From Anaerococcus sp. (GTDB taxonomy: Bacteria > Bacillota > Clostridia > Tissierellales > Peptoniphilaceae): DNA of 33,958 nucleotides. The notes beneath the pieces are model-generated. The model saw nothing but the letters and a program-made list of their open reading frames with translations. It did not search any database and had not been told where the DNA came from. The number at the start of each line of letters is the position of its first letter. Position 1 is the first letter of the stretch. The stretch lies in NCBI GenBank assembly GCA_022780515.1, contig JALEUV010000003.1, positions 1 to 33,958 on the forward strand. The letters run 5' to 3'. This document shows, piece by piece, positions 8,836 through 17,000 of the stretch. The position numbers and the translations under genes were made by a program.

Positions 8836-10949
8836 TAATTTCTTTCCTTTTCAACGATTTCGTAGGCTTCCATTATATCTCCTACCTTTACATCGTTAAA
8901 TCTATTTAGGCCGATACCACCTTCGTAGCCTTGGGCTAGTTCCTTGGCATCATCCTTAAACCTCTTCATTGAGCTTATATCCCCGTCAAAGACTACAATG
9001 TTGTCACGGAGGAGTCTAACCTTTGCCCTTCTTGGTACTGAGCCATTGGTTACCATAACACCTGCTACAGTTCCAGCTCCAGGTATCTTAAAGGTATCAC
9101 GTACTTCTGCCCTTCCTAGGACTTCTTCCTTAAATTCTGGATCTAGCATACCATTTATAGCTGCTTCTACATCTTCTATGGCTTCATAGATTACGCTGTA
9201 AGTTCTTATCTCAATGTTGTTATCCTTGGCTCTTTCTAGGGCACCTTGGGTAGGTCTTACATTAAAGCCTATAATAATGGCATTTGATGCTTGGGCTAGG
9301 AGGACATCTGATTCGGTTATACCACCTACAGCTCCAGCTATAACTGATACCTTTACTTCTTCGTTAGATAGCTTGGTTAGGGATTGGCTAACTGCATCTA
9401 CTGTTCCCTTAACGTCAGTCTTAACTATTATATTAAGTTCCTTTAATTCCCCCTCTTGGATATCTGAATACATATCCTCAAGATTAGTATTTGCCTTGGC
9501 CTTTAGGTGTTCTTCACGCTTAAATTCAGCAGCCCTATTAGCAAAGTCCCTAGCAACTTTCTCATCTTCCACTGCATAGATCTTATCTCCAGCTTCTGCT
9601 ACATCTGATAGACCTAGGATTTGGGCAGGCATTGATGGTGTTGCTTCGTCTATAGCATCCCCTAGGGAGTTAAACATAGCCCTAATCCTACCTGATGCAG
9701 AGCCAGTTACTACATAGTCTCCTGTATGGAGGGTTCCCTTTTGAACAAGGACTGTTGCAACAGCTCCCCTTGACTTATCTAGTTGGGCCTCGATTATTAT
9801 TCCTACTGCTGGTCTATTTGGATTTGCTTTTAGCTCTCTCATCTCAGCAACTAAAAGAACCATCTCAAGGAGGTCATCGATTCCTTGGCCGGTGTGGGCA
9901 GATACTTCTACCATGATTGTATCTCCACCCCATTCTTCTGAAACAAGGCCATATTCCATAAGTTCTTGTTTAACCCTGTTTGGATCAGCAGTTTCCTTAT
10001 CCATCTTGTTGATTGCAACTATTATTGGAATATCTGCAGCCTTGGCGTGGTTTATCGCTTCTATTGTTTGTGGCATAACCCCATCATCTGCTGCTACTAC
10101 AAGGATAGCTATATCAGTTGATTGGGCTCCCCTCATCCTCATCTCAGTGAAGGCTTCGTGGCCTGGTGTATCCAAGAAGGAAATTTTTCTTCCATCTAGG
10201 TCTACAACTGACGCTCCTATATGTTGGGTAATCCCGCCTGCTTCACCACTTGTTACATGGGTTGATCTAATCTTATCTAGGATTGAAGTTTTACCATGGT
10301 CAACGTGGCCCATAACTGATACTACTGGTGGACGAACTAGTTTATCTTCTTCCTTATCTTCATAGTCTAATTCTACTGATTGTTCTTCAATGGCATCATA
10401 TTCAACTTCAGGTGTTATCTCTTTTCCAAAGTCTAAGGCTACAAGTTCAGCTTGGTCATATTCGATTTGATCATTTAGACCTGCCATAACTCCAAGCCCT
10501 ATGAGTTTTCCTATAACTGCATTTGGTGATTCACCTAGCCTATCAGCAAAAGTCTTTACATTAACTGTTTCAGGAATTTCGATCTTGCCTGACTCTTCTT
10601 TCTCTATTTGTTGGTTTTTATTTACCTTAGAGGACTTTTTGTTTTTATTTTTCTTTTTTCTCTTCTTCTTTGGCTTATCTTCTATCTCAAACTTTTCTTC
10701 ATAGTCCTCAGCGTTTTTCTTAGGATGTTTGCTTTCCTTCTTTTTGTTAGCTGGCTTTTTCGATTTTTTGTTTTCTTCTTCCTTGAGTTCCTCAAAGTAT
10801 TCATTAATTATTTCAAGCTCTGATCCTGAAACCATAGACATATGTGACTTTATATCCATATTAAATTCTTCATTTAATAACTTAACCATTTCCTTGGCAC
10901 TCATATTATTTTCTTTTGCTAATTGATATACTCTAATTTTTTCTGCCAT
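8835..10949 (-). CDS. infB: Translation initiation factor IF-2
   Basis: A GTPase that positions initiator tRNA on the 30S subunit and drives subunit joining. The 704 residues have an N-terminal IF2N domain (about 4-52), a long lysine-rich linker (about 55-120), a second IF2N-like domain (about 128-175), and the G domain with GHVDHGKT at 214-221, DTPGHEAF and NKMD. Domains II to IV follow. The C-terminal domain has the [24 protein letters not shown] type of sequence expected. It lies 10 bp after rnpM. The L7Ae-like gene ylxQ, often found between the two, is absent. Confidence 0.97.
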   Translation of the reverse strand: MAEKIRVYQLAKENNMSAKEMVKLLNEEFNMDIKSHMSMVSGSELEIINEYFEELKEEENKKSKKPANKKKESKHPKKNAEDYEEKFEIEDKPKKKRKKKNKNKKSSKVNKNQQIEKEESGKIEIPETVNVKTFADRLGESPNAVIGKLIGLGVMAGLNDQIEYDQAELVALDFGKEITPEVEYDAIEEQSVELDYEDKEEDKLVRPPVVSVMGHVDHGKTSILDKIRSTHVTSGEAGGITQHIGASVVDLDGRKISFLDTPGHEAFTEMRMRGAQSTDIAILVVAADDGVMPQTIEAINHAKAADIPIIVAINKMDKETADPNRVKQELMEYGLVSEEWGGDTIMVEVSAHTGQGIDDLLEMVLLVAEMRELKANPNRPAVGIIIEAQLDKSRGAVATVLVQKGTLHTGDYVVTGSASGRIRAMFNSLGDAIDEATPSMPAQILGLSDVAEAGDKIYAVEDEKVARDFANRAAEFKREEHLKAKANTNLEDMYSDIQEGELKELNIIVKTDVKGTVDAVSQSLTKLSNEEVKVSVIAGAVGGITESDVLLAQASNAIIIGFNVRPTQGALERAKDNNIEIRTYSVIYEAIEDVEAAINGMLDPEFKEEVLGRAEVRDTFKIPGAGTVAGVMVTNGSVPRRAKVRLLRDNIVVFDGDISSMKRFKDDAKELAQGYEGGIGLNRFNDVKVGDIMEAYEIVEKERN

Positions 10950-10959
10950 ATAACTCTCC

Positions 10960-11226
10960 TCAATTTACTTCATAAGCTTTTAACTCCTCGTAAAACTCTT
11001 CTGAAATTTTTTCTTTAAATACTCGGTTTAGCTTATTGGTCTTAATCGCTCTTTCTATACAAGCTTGATCCTTGCATAGGTAAGCACCTCTACCGTTTTT
11101 CTTGCCGGTTTCATCTATCAAAATCCCTTCTTCCTTGTTTTTTACAATCCTTAGAAGGTCATTTTTATCTTTAAGCTCACCACAAACTACACATTTTCTT
11201 TGTGGTATTTTTTTAGCTTTTTTCAT
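10960..11226 (-). CDS. rnpM: YlxR family RNA-binding protein (RNase P modulator RnpM)
   Basis: An 88-residue basic protein of the DUF448/YlxR family. It has an N-terminal PQRKCVVCGE motif, a later Cys pair (LCKDQACIERA) and the family signature NGRGAYLC. In Bacillota this protein has been reported to bind RNase P RNA and modulate its activity. The position between nusA and infB is diagnostic. It overlaps nusA by 4 bp (ATGA), so translation is coupled. Confidence 0.92.
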   Translation of the reverse strand: MKKAKKIPQRKCVVCGELKDKNDLLRIVKNKEEGILIDETGKKNGRGAYLCKDQACIERAIKTNKLNRVFKEKISEEFYEELKAYEVN

Positions 11227-12479
11227 TCTACATCCTCGATATCATCATCTTCATCATAAATATCTTGGCTCATCTTCTCATCAACTTCTAGATCACTTAT
11301 AGTGTTGTCAGTTTCCATCTCTAAAATATCGCTTACTTCTTCATCTATTTCGTCAATATCTTCTGGGTCTGATTCAATATAGACTTCTTCGCTTAGGTCT
11401 TTGTCGTTTAAGCCAAGGATTTCGTCAATTTCATCCTGATCTAGACTCTCATATACTTCTTCTGATTTGATATCTATCTTCCAACCAGTAAGTCTAGCCG
11501 CAAGTCTAGCATTTTGTCCTTCCTTGCCTATAGCTAGGGATAGTTGGTCTTCGCTTACTACTACCAAGGACTTCTTTGTCTTTTCATTTATCAATACGTC
11601 TATAATATCAGCTGGTGATAGGGCGTTGGATATGAATTTCTTGATATCCTTATCATAGTCAATTATATCAATTTTTTCATCTTGTAGTTCTTCTACTATT
11701 GAATTGACCCTAGCTCCCTTGAAGCCTATACAAGCTCCTACAGCATCTATAGATTCATCATTTGAAAATACTGCCATCTTGGTCCTAGAACCAGCTTCCC
11801 TGGCTAGATTATAGATTTCGATTGTTCCATCAGTTATCTCAGGTACTTCTAGCTCAAAGAGTCTAGTAACTAGGTCTTGGCTTGACCTAGATAGGATGAT
11901 TTGTGGGTCCTTGCCAGAATTTCTAACTTCCTTTATAAGGAACTTCATCCTCTCATTTGGAATGTATGATTCAGTTGGCACTTGCTCCTTTAATGGAACA
12001 ACTCCCTCAATCTTATCTAAATTTACATAAACATTATACTTATCTTGCCTCTGGATAGAGCCAGTAATCATCTCGTTGGACCTTTCAATATAGTCCCCAT
12101 AGAGCCTATCCCTTTGGGCATCCCTAATCTTTTGGATAACAATATTTCTTGCAGTTTGGGCTGCAACCCTGCCAAAGTTTTTAGGTGCAAGTTCTATCCT
12201 TACAGTATCCCCTAGCTTGTAGGATGGATCGATTTCTAGAGCATCCTTTAGGGATATTTGGCTAATATCATCATCAACTAGCTCTACTACTTCCTTTAAG
12301 GCAAATATTTGAATTTGACCACTTTCTTCATCAATTACGACATCAACATTTTCTTCATTTTCATAATTTTTTTGATAGCTTTTTATCAAAGCCTTTTGTA
12401 AGGCATCAAGGACTACTTCCTTATCTAGGCCCTTTTCCTTACAAAGCTGGTCCAAAGCTAGCATAAAATCATTGTTCAT
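11223..12479 (-). CDS. nusA: Transcription termination/antitermination factor NusA
   Basis: Binds RNA polymerase and nascent RNA to regulate pausing, intrinsic termination and rRNA antitermination. The 418 residues contain an N-terminal RNAP-binding domain (about 1-125), an S1 domain (about 130-200), and two KH domains (ACIGFKGARVNSIVEEL near 245 and LAIGKEGQNARLAARLTGW near 315). A strongly acidic tail (Asp/Glu-rich, about 340-418) follows and is longer than in the B. subtilis protein. It overlaps rnpM by 4 bp and lies 9 bp after rimP. NusA may influence the hairpin seen ahead of rimP. Confidence 0.96.
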   Translation of the reverse strand: MNNDFMLALDQLCKEKGLDKEVVLDALQKALIKSYQKNYENEENVDVVIDEESGQIQIFALKEVVELVDDDISQISLKDALEIDPSYKLGDTVRIELAPKNFGRVAAQTARNIVIQKIRDAQRDRLYGDYIERSNEMITGSIQRQDKYNVYVNLDKIEGVVPLKEQVPTESYIPNERMKFLIKEVRNSGKDPQIILSRSSQDLVTRLFELEVPEITDGTIEIYNLAREAGSRTKMAVFSNDESIDAVGACIGFKGARVNSIVEELQDEKIDIIDYDKDIKKFISNALSPADIIDVLINEKTKKSLVVVSEDQLSLAIGKEGQNARLAARLTGWKIDIKSEEVYESLDQDEIDEILGLNDKDLSEEVYIESDPEDIDEIDEEVSDILEMETDNTISDLEVDEKMSQDIYDEDDDIEDVE

Positions 12480-12488
12480 ACTCTCTCC

Positions 12489-12932
12489 TTAGAATACAAT
12501 TTCTATATTTATTTGCTTTATATTGTCCTTATTAACTTCCTTAACTTGATCATCTTCGAGATCAAAACTTAGACTATCTTCTCCGATATCCCTTATATAT
12601 CCTATAAAGCTTTCTCCATCATTCATCTTTACCTTAAGTAATTCACCCTTGTTTCTTAGCAAGTCTCTGTCTGTTTTTAGTGGTCTTGATAAGTCTTGGC
12701 TTGACACTTCAAGATAATATGAATCCTTTATAAGATCAAGTTCATCTAGCTTAGTATCTAGATACTTACTTACCTTCTCGCAGTCGTCAATAGTAATTCC
12801 TTCATCATTGTAAATAAAAAATGTAAGGACTTTATTACCCTTAGATCCTTGAAAATCGATATCGACAAGTTCATATCCTAAATTTTCTATATCCTCTTCG
12901 AAAATCTCCTTAAGTCTTTCTACTAAATCCAT
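12489..12932 (-). CDS. rimP: Ribosome maturation factor RimP
   Basis: Needed for assembly of the 30S head/platform. The 147-residue protein from MDLVERLKEIF has the ELVDIDFQGSKGNKVLTFFI and ISKYL/LEVSSQDLSRPLK-type blocks (here EVSSQDLSRPL) that mark the family, followed by an SH3-like C-terminal domain. I start at the ATG at 12932, which has AGAAGG just upstream. The open frame continues 16 codons further, but that extension runs into the leader hairpin and has no family similarity. It is the first gene of the rimP-nusA-rnpM-infB-rbfA-nrnA-truB-ribF operon. Confidence 0.93.
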   Translation of the reverse strand: MDLVERLKEIFEEDIENLGYELVDIDFQGSKGNKVLTFFIYNDEGITIDDCEKVSKYLDTKLDELDLIKDSYYLEVSSQDLSRPLKTDRDLLRNKGELLKVKMNDGESFIGYIRDIGEDSLSFDLEDDQVKEVNKDNIKQINIEIVF

Positions 12933-12959
12933 ACTACCTTCTTTCTTATTAACAGTTAA

Positions 12960-12985
12960 AAAGAGTGGAAATACCGCCACTCTTT
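12960..12985 (-). promoter_or_regulatory. Leader hairpin ahead of rimP, possible attenuator
   Basis: A perfect 9-bp stem (AAAGAGTGG / CCACTCTTT) with an 8-base loop is followed on the minus strand by a T-run (TTTTT counted with the stem end). It begins about 10 bases after the rimP -10 box, at the very start of the transcript, and ends about 25 bases before the rimP ATG. It has intrinsic-terminator form, so it may attenuate the nusA operon. An alternative is a stabilising 5' hairpin. Confidence 0.6.
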
Positions 12986-12994
12986 GTTAAAATT

Positions 12995-13022
12995 ATTATA
13001 CTGTTAAATATTAACTTTTCAA
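12995..13022 (-). promoter_or_regulatory. Promoter of the rimP-nusA-infB operon
   Basis: Minus-strand TTGAAA (-35, 13017-13022), a 16-bp spacer and a perfect TATAAT (-10, 12995-13000). This is a strong housekeeping sigma promoter about 65 bases upstream of the rimP start. Confidence 0.85.
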
Positions 13023-13023
13023 T

Positions 13024-13050
13024 TAAAGTGAACCAGCTAATTTCACTTTA
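13024..13050. promoter_or_regulatory. Perfect inverted repeat between divergent promoters
   Basis: TAAAGTGAA, a 9-base spacer, then TTCACTTTA. It abuts the -35 of the rimP promoter, and its right arm overlaps the predicted -35 (TTCACT, 13042-13047) of the plus-strand gene. The placement suggests an operator that could act on both promoters. No known regulator was matched. Confidence 0.55.
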
Positions 13051-13070
13051 TAAAATCTAGGATTTATGAT
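13042..13070 (+). promoter_or_regulatory. Promoter of the Cys-Cys-motif gene
   Basis: TTCACT (-35, 4 of 6), a 17-bp spacer and TATGAT (-10 at 13065-13070, 5 of 6), 60 bases before the plus-strand start at 13130. The -35 lies in one arm of the inverted repeat. Confidence 0.55.
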
Positions 13071-13129
13071 AACATAATATTACAAAGAAATACTTATCTT
13101 TGAATGGATGATAAAGAAGAGGAGCGATT

Positions 13130-13438
13130 ATGAATTTTCTAATAGATGATAAGGCAAAAACTTTCTTGGATAAGAAAAATATAAGGGAAATTTATGTAAA
13201 CCCAGACCTTGATACAAAGGGAGCCTGCTGTGGACCGGGAGTCTGCGATTTTGTAGTAACTACCAAGGAAGATAATAAGGATAATTACAAGAAAGAAAGA
13301 TCCAAAGACATAGACATCTTCTACCACCCAAACTTGACCATGTTCTTTGAAGATAGCGAAGAAATCCTAATCTCAGCCTTTGGCCTTGGCCCTATCAAAA
13401 AATTATATGTAGCCAACGAAAAGAACCTACTATATTAA
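13130..13438 (+). CDS. Small Cys-Cys-motif protein, HesB/IscA-like
   Basis: A 102-residue soluble protein with an AGAGGAG ribosome site five bases before the ATG. It contains a GACCGPGVCD motif (Cys pair at about residues 33-34, third Cys at about 39) in a small protein whose layout resembles HesB/IscA-like proteins. The C-terminal half (DIDIFYHPNLTMFF...ISAFGLGPIKKLYV) also fits that fold type. I recall a family of Clostridia proteins in which one Cys of such a pair is replaced by selenocysteine; here both are Cys and no TGA is involved. The function is not known to me; thiol redox or metal/Fe-S handling is a guess. It is a single-gene transcript, divergent from rimP, with its own promoter and terminator. 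Confidence 0.75.
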   Translation: MNFLIDDKAKTFLDKKNIREIYVNPDLDTKGACCGPGVCDFVVTTKEDNKDNYKKERSKDIDIFYHPNLTMFFEDSEEILISAFGLGPIKKLYVANEKNLLY

Positions 13439-13458
13439 TAACTTATTCTTACCAAAAG

Positions 13459-13488
13459 AAATCTCCTGCCCAAAATAACAGGAGATTT
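13459..13488 (+). terminator. Intrinsic terminator of the Cys-Cys-motif gene
   Basis: A perfect 10-bp stem (AAATCTCCTG / CAGGAGATTT) with a 10-base loop ends in TTTT on the plus strand, about 20 bases after the stop codon. Confidence 0.8.
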
Positions 13489-13495
13489 TACTTAG

Positions 13496-13714
13496 TTACC
13501 TTAACTCTGTCCTACGAATTATGGTGTAAGTGCCAAGGCCTAGGATAAGACTTATAGCTAGGAAGCTAAGGACAGGATAGACAAAGTTTATAGATCCATC
13601 TGCCATAAAGCCCATAGCCTTGGTAAAGAAAGCTATGATATTCATAATAGTTTCTTGGCTAATGAATAAGATAGATTGTAAAACTAAATGCGACAGTAAA
13701 ACAAAATAGAAAAC
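13496..13714 (-). pseudogene. C-terminal remnant of a membrane protein (ABC permease-like)
   Basis: On the minus strand a frame of 72 residues is open and ends in a stop at 13496. It reads as membrane protein: VFYFVLLSHLVLQSILFI, then IIAFFTKAMGF, then a clear last transmembrane segment FVYPVLSFLAISLILGLG and a basic end TYTIIRRTELR. That pattern (final helix plus short cytoplasmic Arg-rich tail) resembles the C-terminus of ABC-2 type permeases. There is no start codon with a ribosome site, and the frame begins after a TGA close to the riboswitch. I interpret it as the leftover 3' end of a deleted or disrupted gene. The exact family is uncertain. Confidence 0.55.
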
Positions 13715-13738
13715 TCATAATAACTTCGTGTAAAATGT

Positions 13739-13823
13739 TAATAATCTATGGGAGCTATGTGCTGAGAGGAAGTTTGACTTTGACCATCAAACCTTATAGG
13801 ATAATGCCTTAAAGGGATGAATC
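13739..13823 (+). ncRNA. TPP (thiamine pyrophosphate) riboswitch, orphan
   Basis: The plus strand carries the conserved THI-element blocks in the right order: ATGGGAGC, then GCTGAGAGG (13761 onward), then TTTGACCATCAAACC, then the core AGGATAATGCC, then AAAGGGATGA. Pairings expected of the aptamer are present. P2 is ATGG/CCAT, P4 is CCTT/AAGG and P5 is AGG/CCT. They differ from the well-known thiM and tenA aptamers by compensating changes. P1 is weak. No thiamine gene follows; the next plus-strand feature is a hairpin with a T-run, and then the opposing end of polC. Confidence 0.85.
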
Positions 13824-13846
13824 ATATTTATATTCCTATAATAAAC

Positions 13847-13945
13847 GAGGAGGTTTTCTTGGTACTTGAAGCTAAAGCTAATTTTCTTCACCTCGGTCGC
13901 AGGTGGTTTTTTGTTTTGCTCTCTTTCGTTCGCTCAACTCACTAA
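13847..13945 (+). other. Riboswitch-downstream mini-ORF and expression platform
   Basis: A strong ribosome site (GAGGAGG, 13847-13853) lies five bases before a TTG at 13859 that opens a 28-codon frame ending at 13945. The frame has no recognised homology and runs through the terminator-like hairpin. CACCTC at 13889-13894 can pair with the GAGGAGG region, so the two hairpins could be mutually exclusive. This is either the expression platform with the original gene lost, or the fused ends left by a deletion. Translation of the mini-ORF is unproven. Confidence 0.35.
13888..13906 (+). terminator. Terminator-like hairpin downstream of the TPP riboswitch
   Basis: CACCT / AGGTG stem (plus one T-G pair) with a 7-base loop, followed by TTTTTT from 13907. 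It could be the riboswitch-controlled terminator or the terminator of a lost gene. Confidence 0.6.
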
Positions 13946-13960
13946 AGTAGACAATAAAAA

Positions 13961-13984
13961 ACCAGAGACACCTATATCTCTGGT
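13961..13984 (-). terminator. Intrinsic terminator of the uppS-polC operon
   Basis: A perfect 8-bp stem (ACCAGAGA / TCTCTGGT) with an 8-base loop is followed on the minus strand by TTTTTATTG, about 27 bases past the polC stop. Confidence 0.85.
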
Positions 13985-14010
13985 AAATTTCTTTATTATT
14001 GGCGTATTTC

Positions 14011-17000
14011 TTAAAACAAACCATCAAATAAAGACATTTGGTTTTTTTCTTGGATGCCGTCTGTTATGCCTAGGTTTTTTAGGGAAGATAAGGCGTTTTT
14101 ATTTACTGAAGTTCTTTGGCTTAGGTCTTCTACCGATATGAATTCGCCCTTTAGCCTCTCTCTTACTATATCTTCTGCCATGGCCTCTGATACGTCATCT
14201 ACTGCTGCTAATGGTGGGAGGATGTAGCCAGGTCTATCTGATAGCAAGAATTTCTTGGCATCTGACTTATAGATGTCTGCCCTATCGAGTTTGATATCTC
14301 TTGCTGCCATTTCTTCGGCTACTTCTAGGACTGTCCTTACTTGCTTATCCCTTTGGGATAGGTCGTAGGAGTCTCTAAGTTTCCCTAGTTCTTCTTGGAT
14401 TTCTTTAAGTCCCCCTATGACTGTTGAATATTTGAAGTCGTTTATCTTGGTATTAAAGTAGGTGGCATAGAAAGCTTCTGGATAGTAGACCTTGTAGTAA
14501 GCTATCCTGTATGACATCAAGCAGTAGGCAACCGCGTGGGCCTTAGGAAAGAGGTATTGGATTTTCTTACAAGATTCTATATACCAGTTAGGTACTCCAT
14601 TTTCTTCCATATAGGCTAGGGTATCTTCATCAAGGACTCTTCCCTTTCTTACTGTTTCCATTATGGTAAAGGACTTTTTCTTATCAAGTCCTAGTTTTAT
14701 TAGGTAGTTCATGATATCATCACGGGTTGATATTATTTCATCAAAGCTTGCAGTCTCTGACCTAACTAGGTCTTGGGCATTGTTGAGCCACACGTCCGTA
14801 CCATGGGATAGGCCAGATATCCTCACCATTTCGGAGAACTTGGTTGGGTAGGTATCCTTGAGCATCCCCCTTACAAAGCCCGTCCCAAATTCTGGTATGC
14901 CAAGAGTTCCTATTTCATTGTTGGAAAAGTCGTGTTTTATATCTAGGCTCTCTGTTGATGAGAAGATCTTCATTACCTTAGGATCTCCCATGGTTATCTC
15001 AAGGGGGTTGGTTCCTGTAAGGTCTTGGAGGGCCCTGATTATGGAAGGCACATCGTGGCCTAGGAGGTCAAGCTTGAGGAGAGTCTCATGCATCATATTG
15101 TAGGTAAAGTGGGTGGTTTGTATATCCCCCTTACCATCATCTGCCGGATATTGGATAGGGGTAATGTCAAATATTTCTATGTCATTAGGAACTACTATAA
15201 GACCACCTGGGTGCTGACCAGTTGTTCTTTTGACATCCTTTAGTCCCCTTTGGATTTTTCTGACCTGAGCATCGGTAAAGCTTACATTGTAGTCTTCGCT
15301 ATATTTTTTGATATAGCCAAAGGCCGTATTATCCTGGATAACTCCTATGGTTCCTGCCCTAAATACCTTGCCCTTACCAAAGAGTTCTTCTGTGTACCTG
15401 TGGATGGTTGGTTGGTATTCTCCAGCGAAGTTTAGGTCTATATCAGGTTCCTTATCTCCTTCAAAGCCTAAGAAAACCTCAAATGGTATATTGTGGCCAT
15501 CCTTTTTCATCTTAGTCCCACATACTGGGCAATCCTTGTCGGGATAGTCTATACCAGAACCTAGGAGGTCTTCTTCATGAAACTCGCTATGCTTGCATGA
15601 TGGACATACATAGTGAGGGCAAAGGGGGTTTACCTCTGTAATATCTGCCATGGTAGCAGCAAAGGAAGAACCAACCGATCCTCTAGATCCAACCAAGTAG
15701 CCATCATCATTTGACTTACCTACAAGTTTCTTGGCTATGATATAAAGAACAGCATAGCCATTTGAAATTATAGAGTCAAGCTCCTTGTTGAGCCTATCTT
15801 CTACAAGCTTAGGAAGGGGGTCTCCATAGATAGAGTGGGCCTTGGCAAAGCAAGTCTCCCTAAGTTCCTTATCAGATCCTTCGATAACAGGAGGGAAGGT
15901 TCCCTTGGGAATTGGCCTGAGGGATTCGATTTGACTTGCCAGAATCTTAGGATTTCTAATAACTACATCCTCCCTATCTAGTGGATCTAGGTAGGTAAAG
16001 CCATCCATCATTTCAGAAGTAGTCCTTAGATAATACAGAGGGCGATTTTCGTAGTAGGAAAAATATTGGCCCTTGTGGAGGATATTTCTCAAAATATAGT
16101 CGCTTTTTTCAAGATACCTTACAGCACCGGTCGCTACGGCAAGTTTATTATCTTCCTTGGCCATATCCACAATTTTCTTATTAATGTCTTCAACTTGACC
16201 AAGATCTCTAATCTTACCATTTTCTATCCTATCAGCAAATATCTGACTTGGGGCAACTTGGTAGAAGTCAAAGAGGTCACGAAGCCTATTGATATCCTTG
16301 GATGACCTATTATTTTGGAGGTAGAAAAAAAGCATCCCCTCATCTGCCCCTGATCCAACTAAGAGTCCTTCCCTATATTTTTCGAGTAGGGATATAGGGG
16401 TCTTGGCTTCAGAGTTAAAGTACTTCATCCTTGATTCTGATATTAACTTGTAGAGATTTTTGAGACCTGTTTTGTCTTTGGCAAAGACTAGGGCAGAGAA
16501 GCTCTCGTGCTTGGACTTTGGCCAGTAGCTCTTTAGCTCATTTATATTTCTTAGATTAATCCCATCTTGGCTCATTATCATCTTAAACATCTTGATAAAA
16601 ATCTGACCAGTCGCCCTGGCATCATCTGATGCCCTGTGGTGGTTAAAGGCAGGGATTTCTAGTTTTCTAGCTATCTTATCCAGGGAAAACTTCTTCATAT
16701 CAGCAAAGAGCGCCCTTGCCATAGGGAGGGTATCCATATAAATTGGATTAAAATCAATCCCCATCCTATAGGCATTTTCCCTAACAAAGCCAATATCAAA
16801 GTCTGTATTTTGACCCACTAGGATAGCATCCCCACAAAATTCAAGAAAGCCTGGCAAGACTTCTTCTATCTTTGGCTTATCCTTAACCAAATCATTGGTA
16901 ATGCCTGTGAGCTCTACTACCTTTTCTGGGATGACCATTTGAGGATTTACTAGTTCATTATAGATCTCTGTAATCTTTCCATCCTTAACCCTAACTGCAC

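Noticed and set aside
12933..12980. N-terminal extension of RimP
   Set aside because: It overlaps the leader hairpin, is unlike the family, and a good ribosome site precedes the ATG at 12932.
13866..14141. Plus-strand 91-codon frame across the polC 3' end
   Set aside because: It runs through the riboswitch-downstream hairpin, the polC terminator and the end of polC, has no ribosome site, and gives no recognisable protein.
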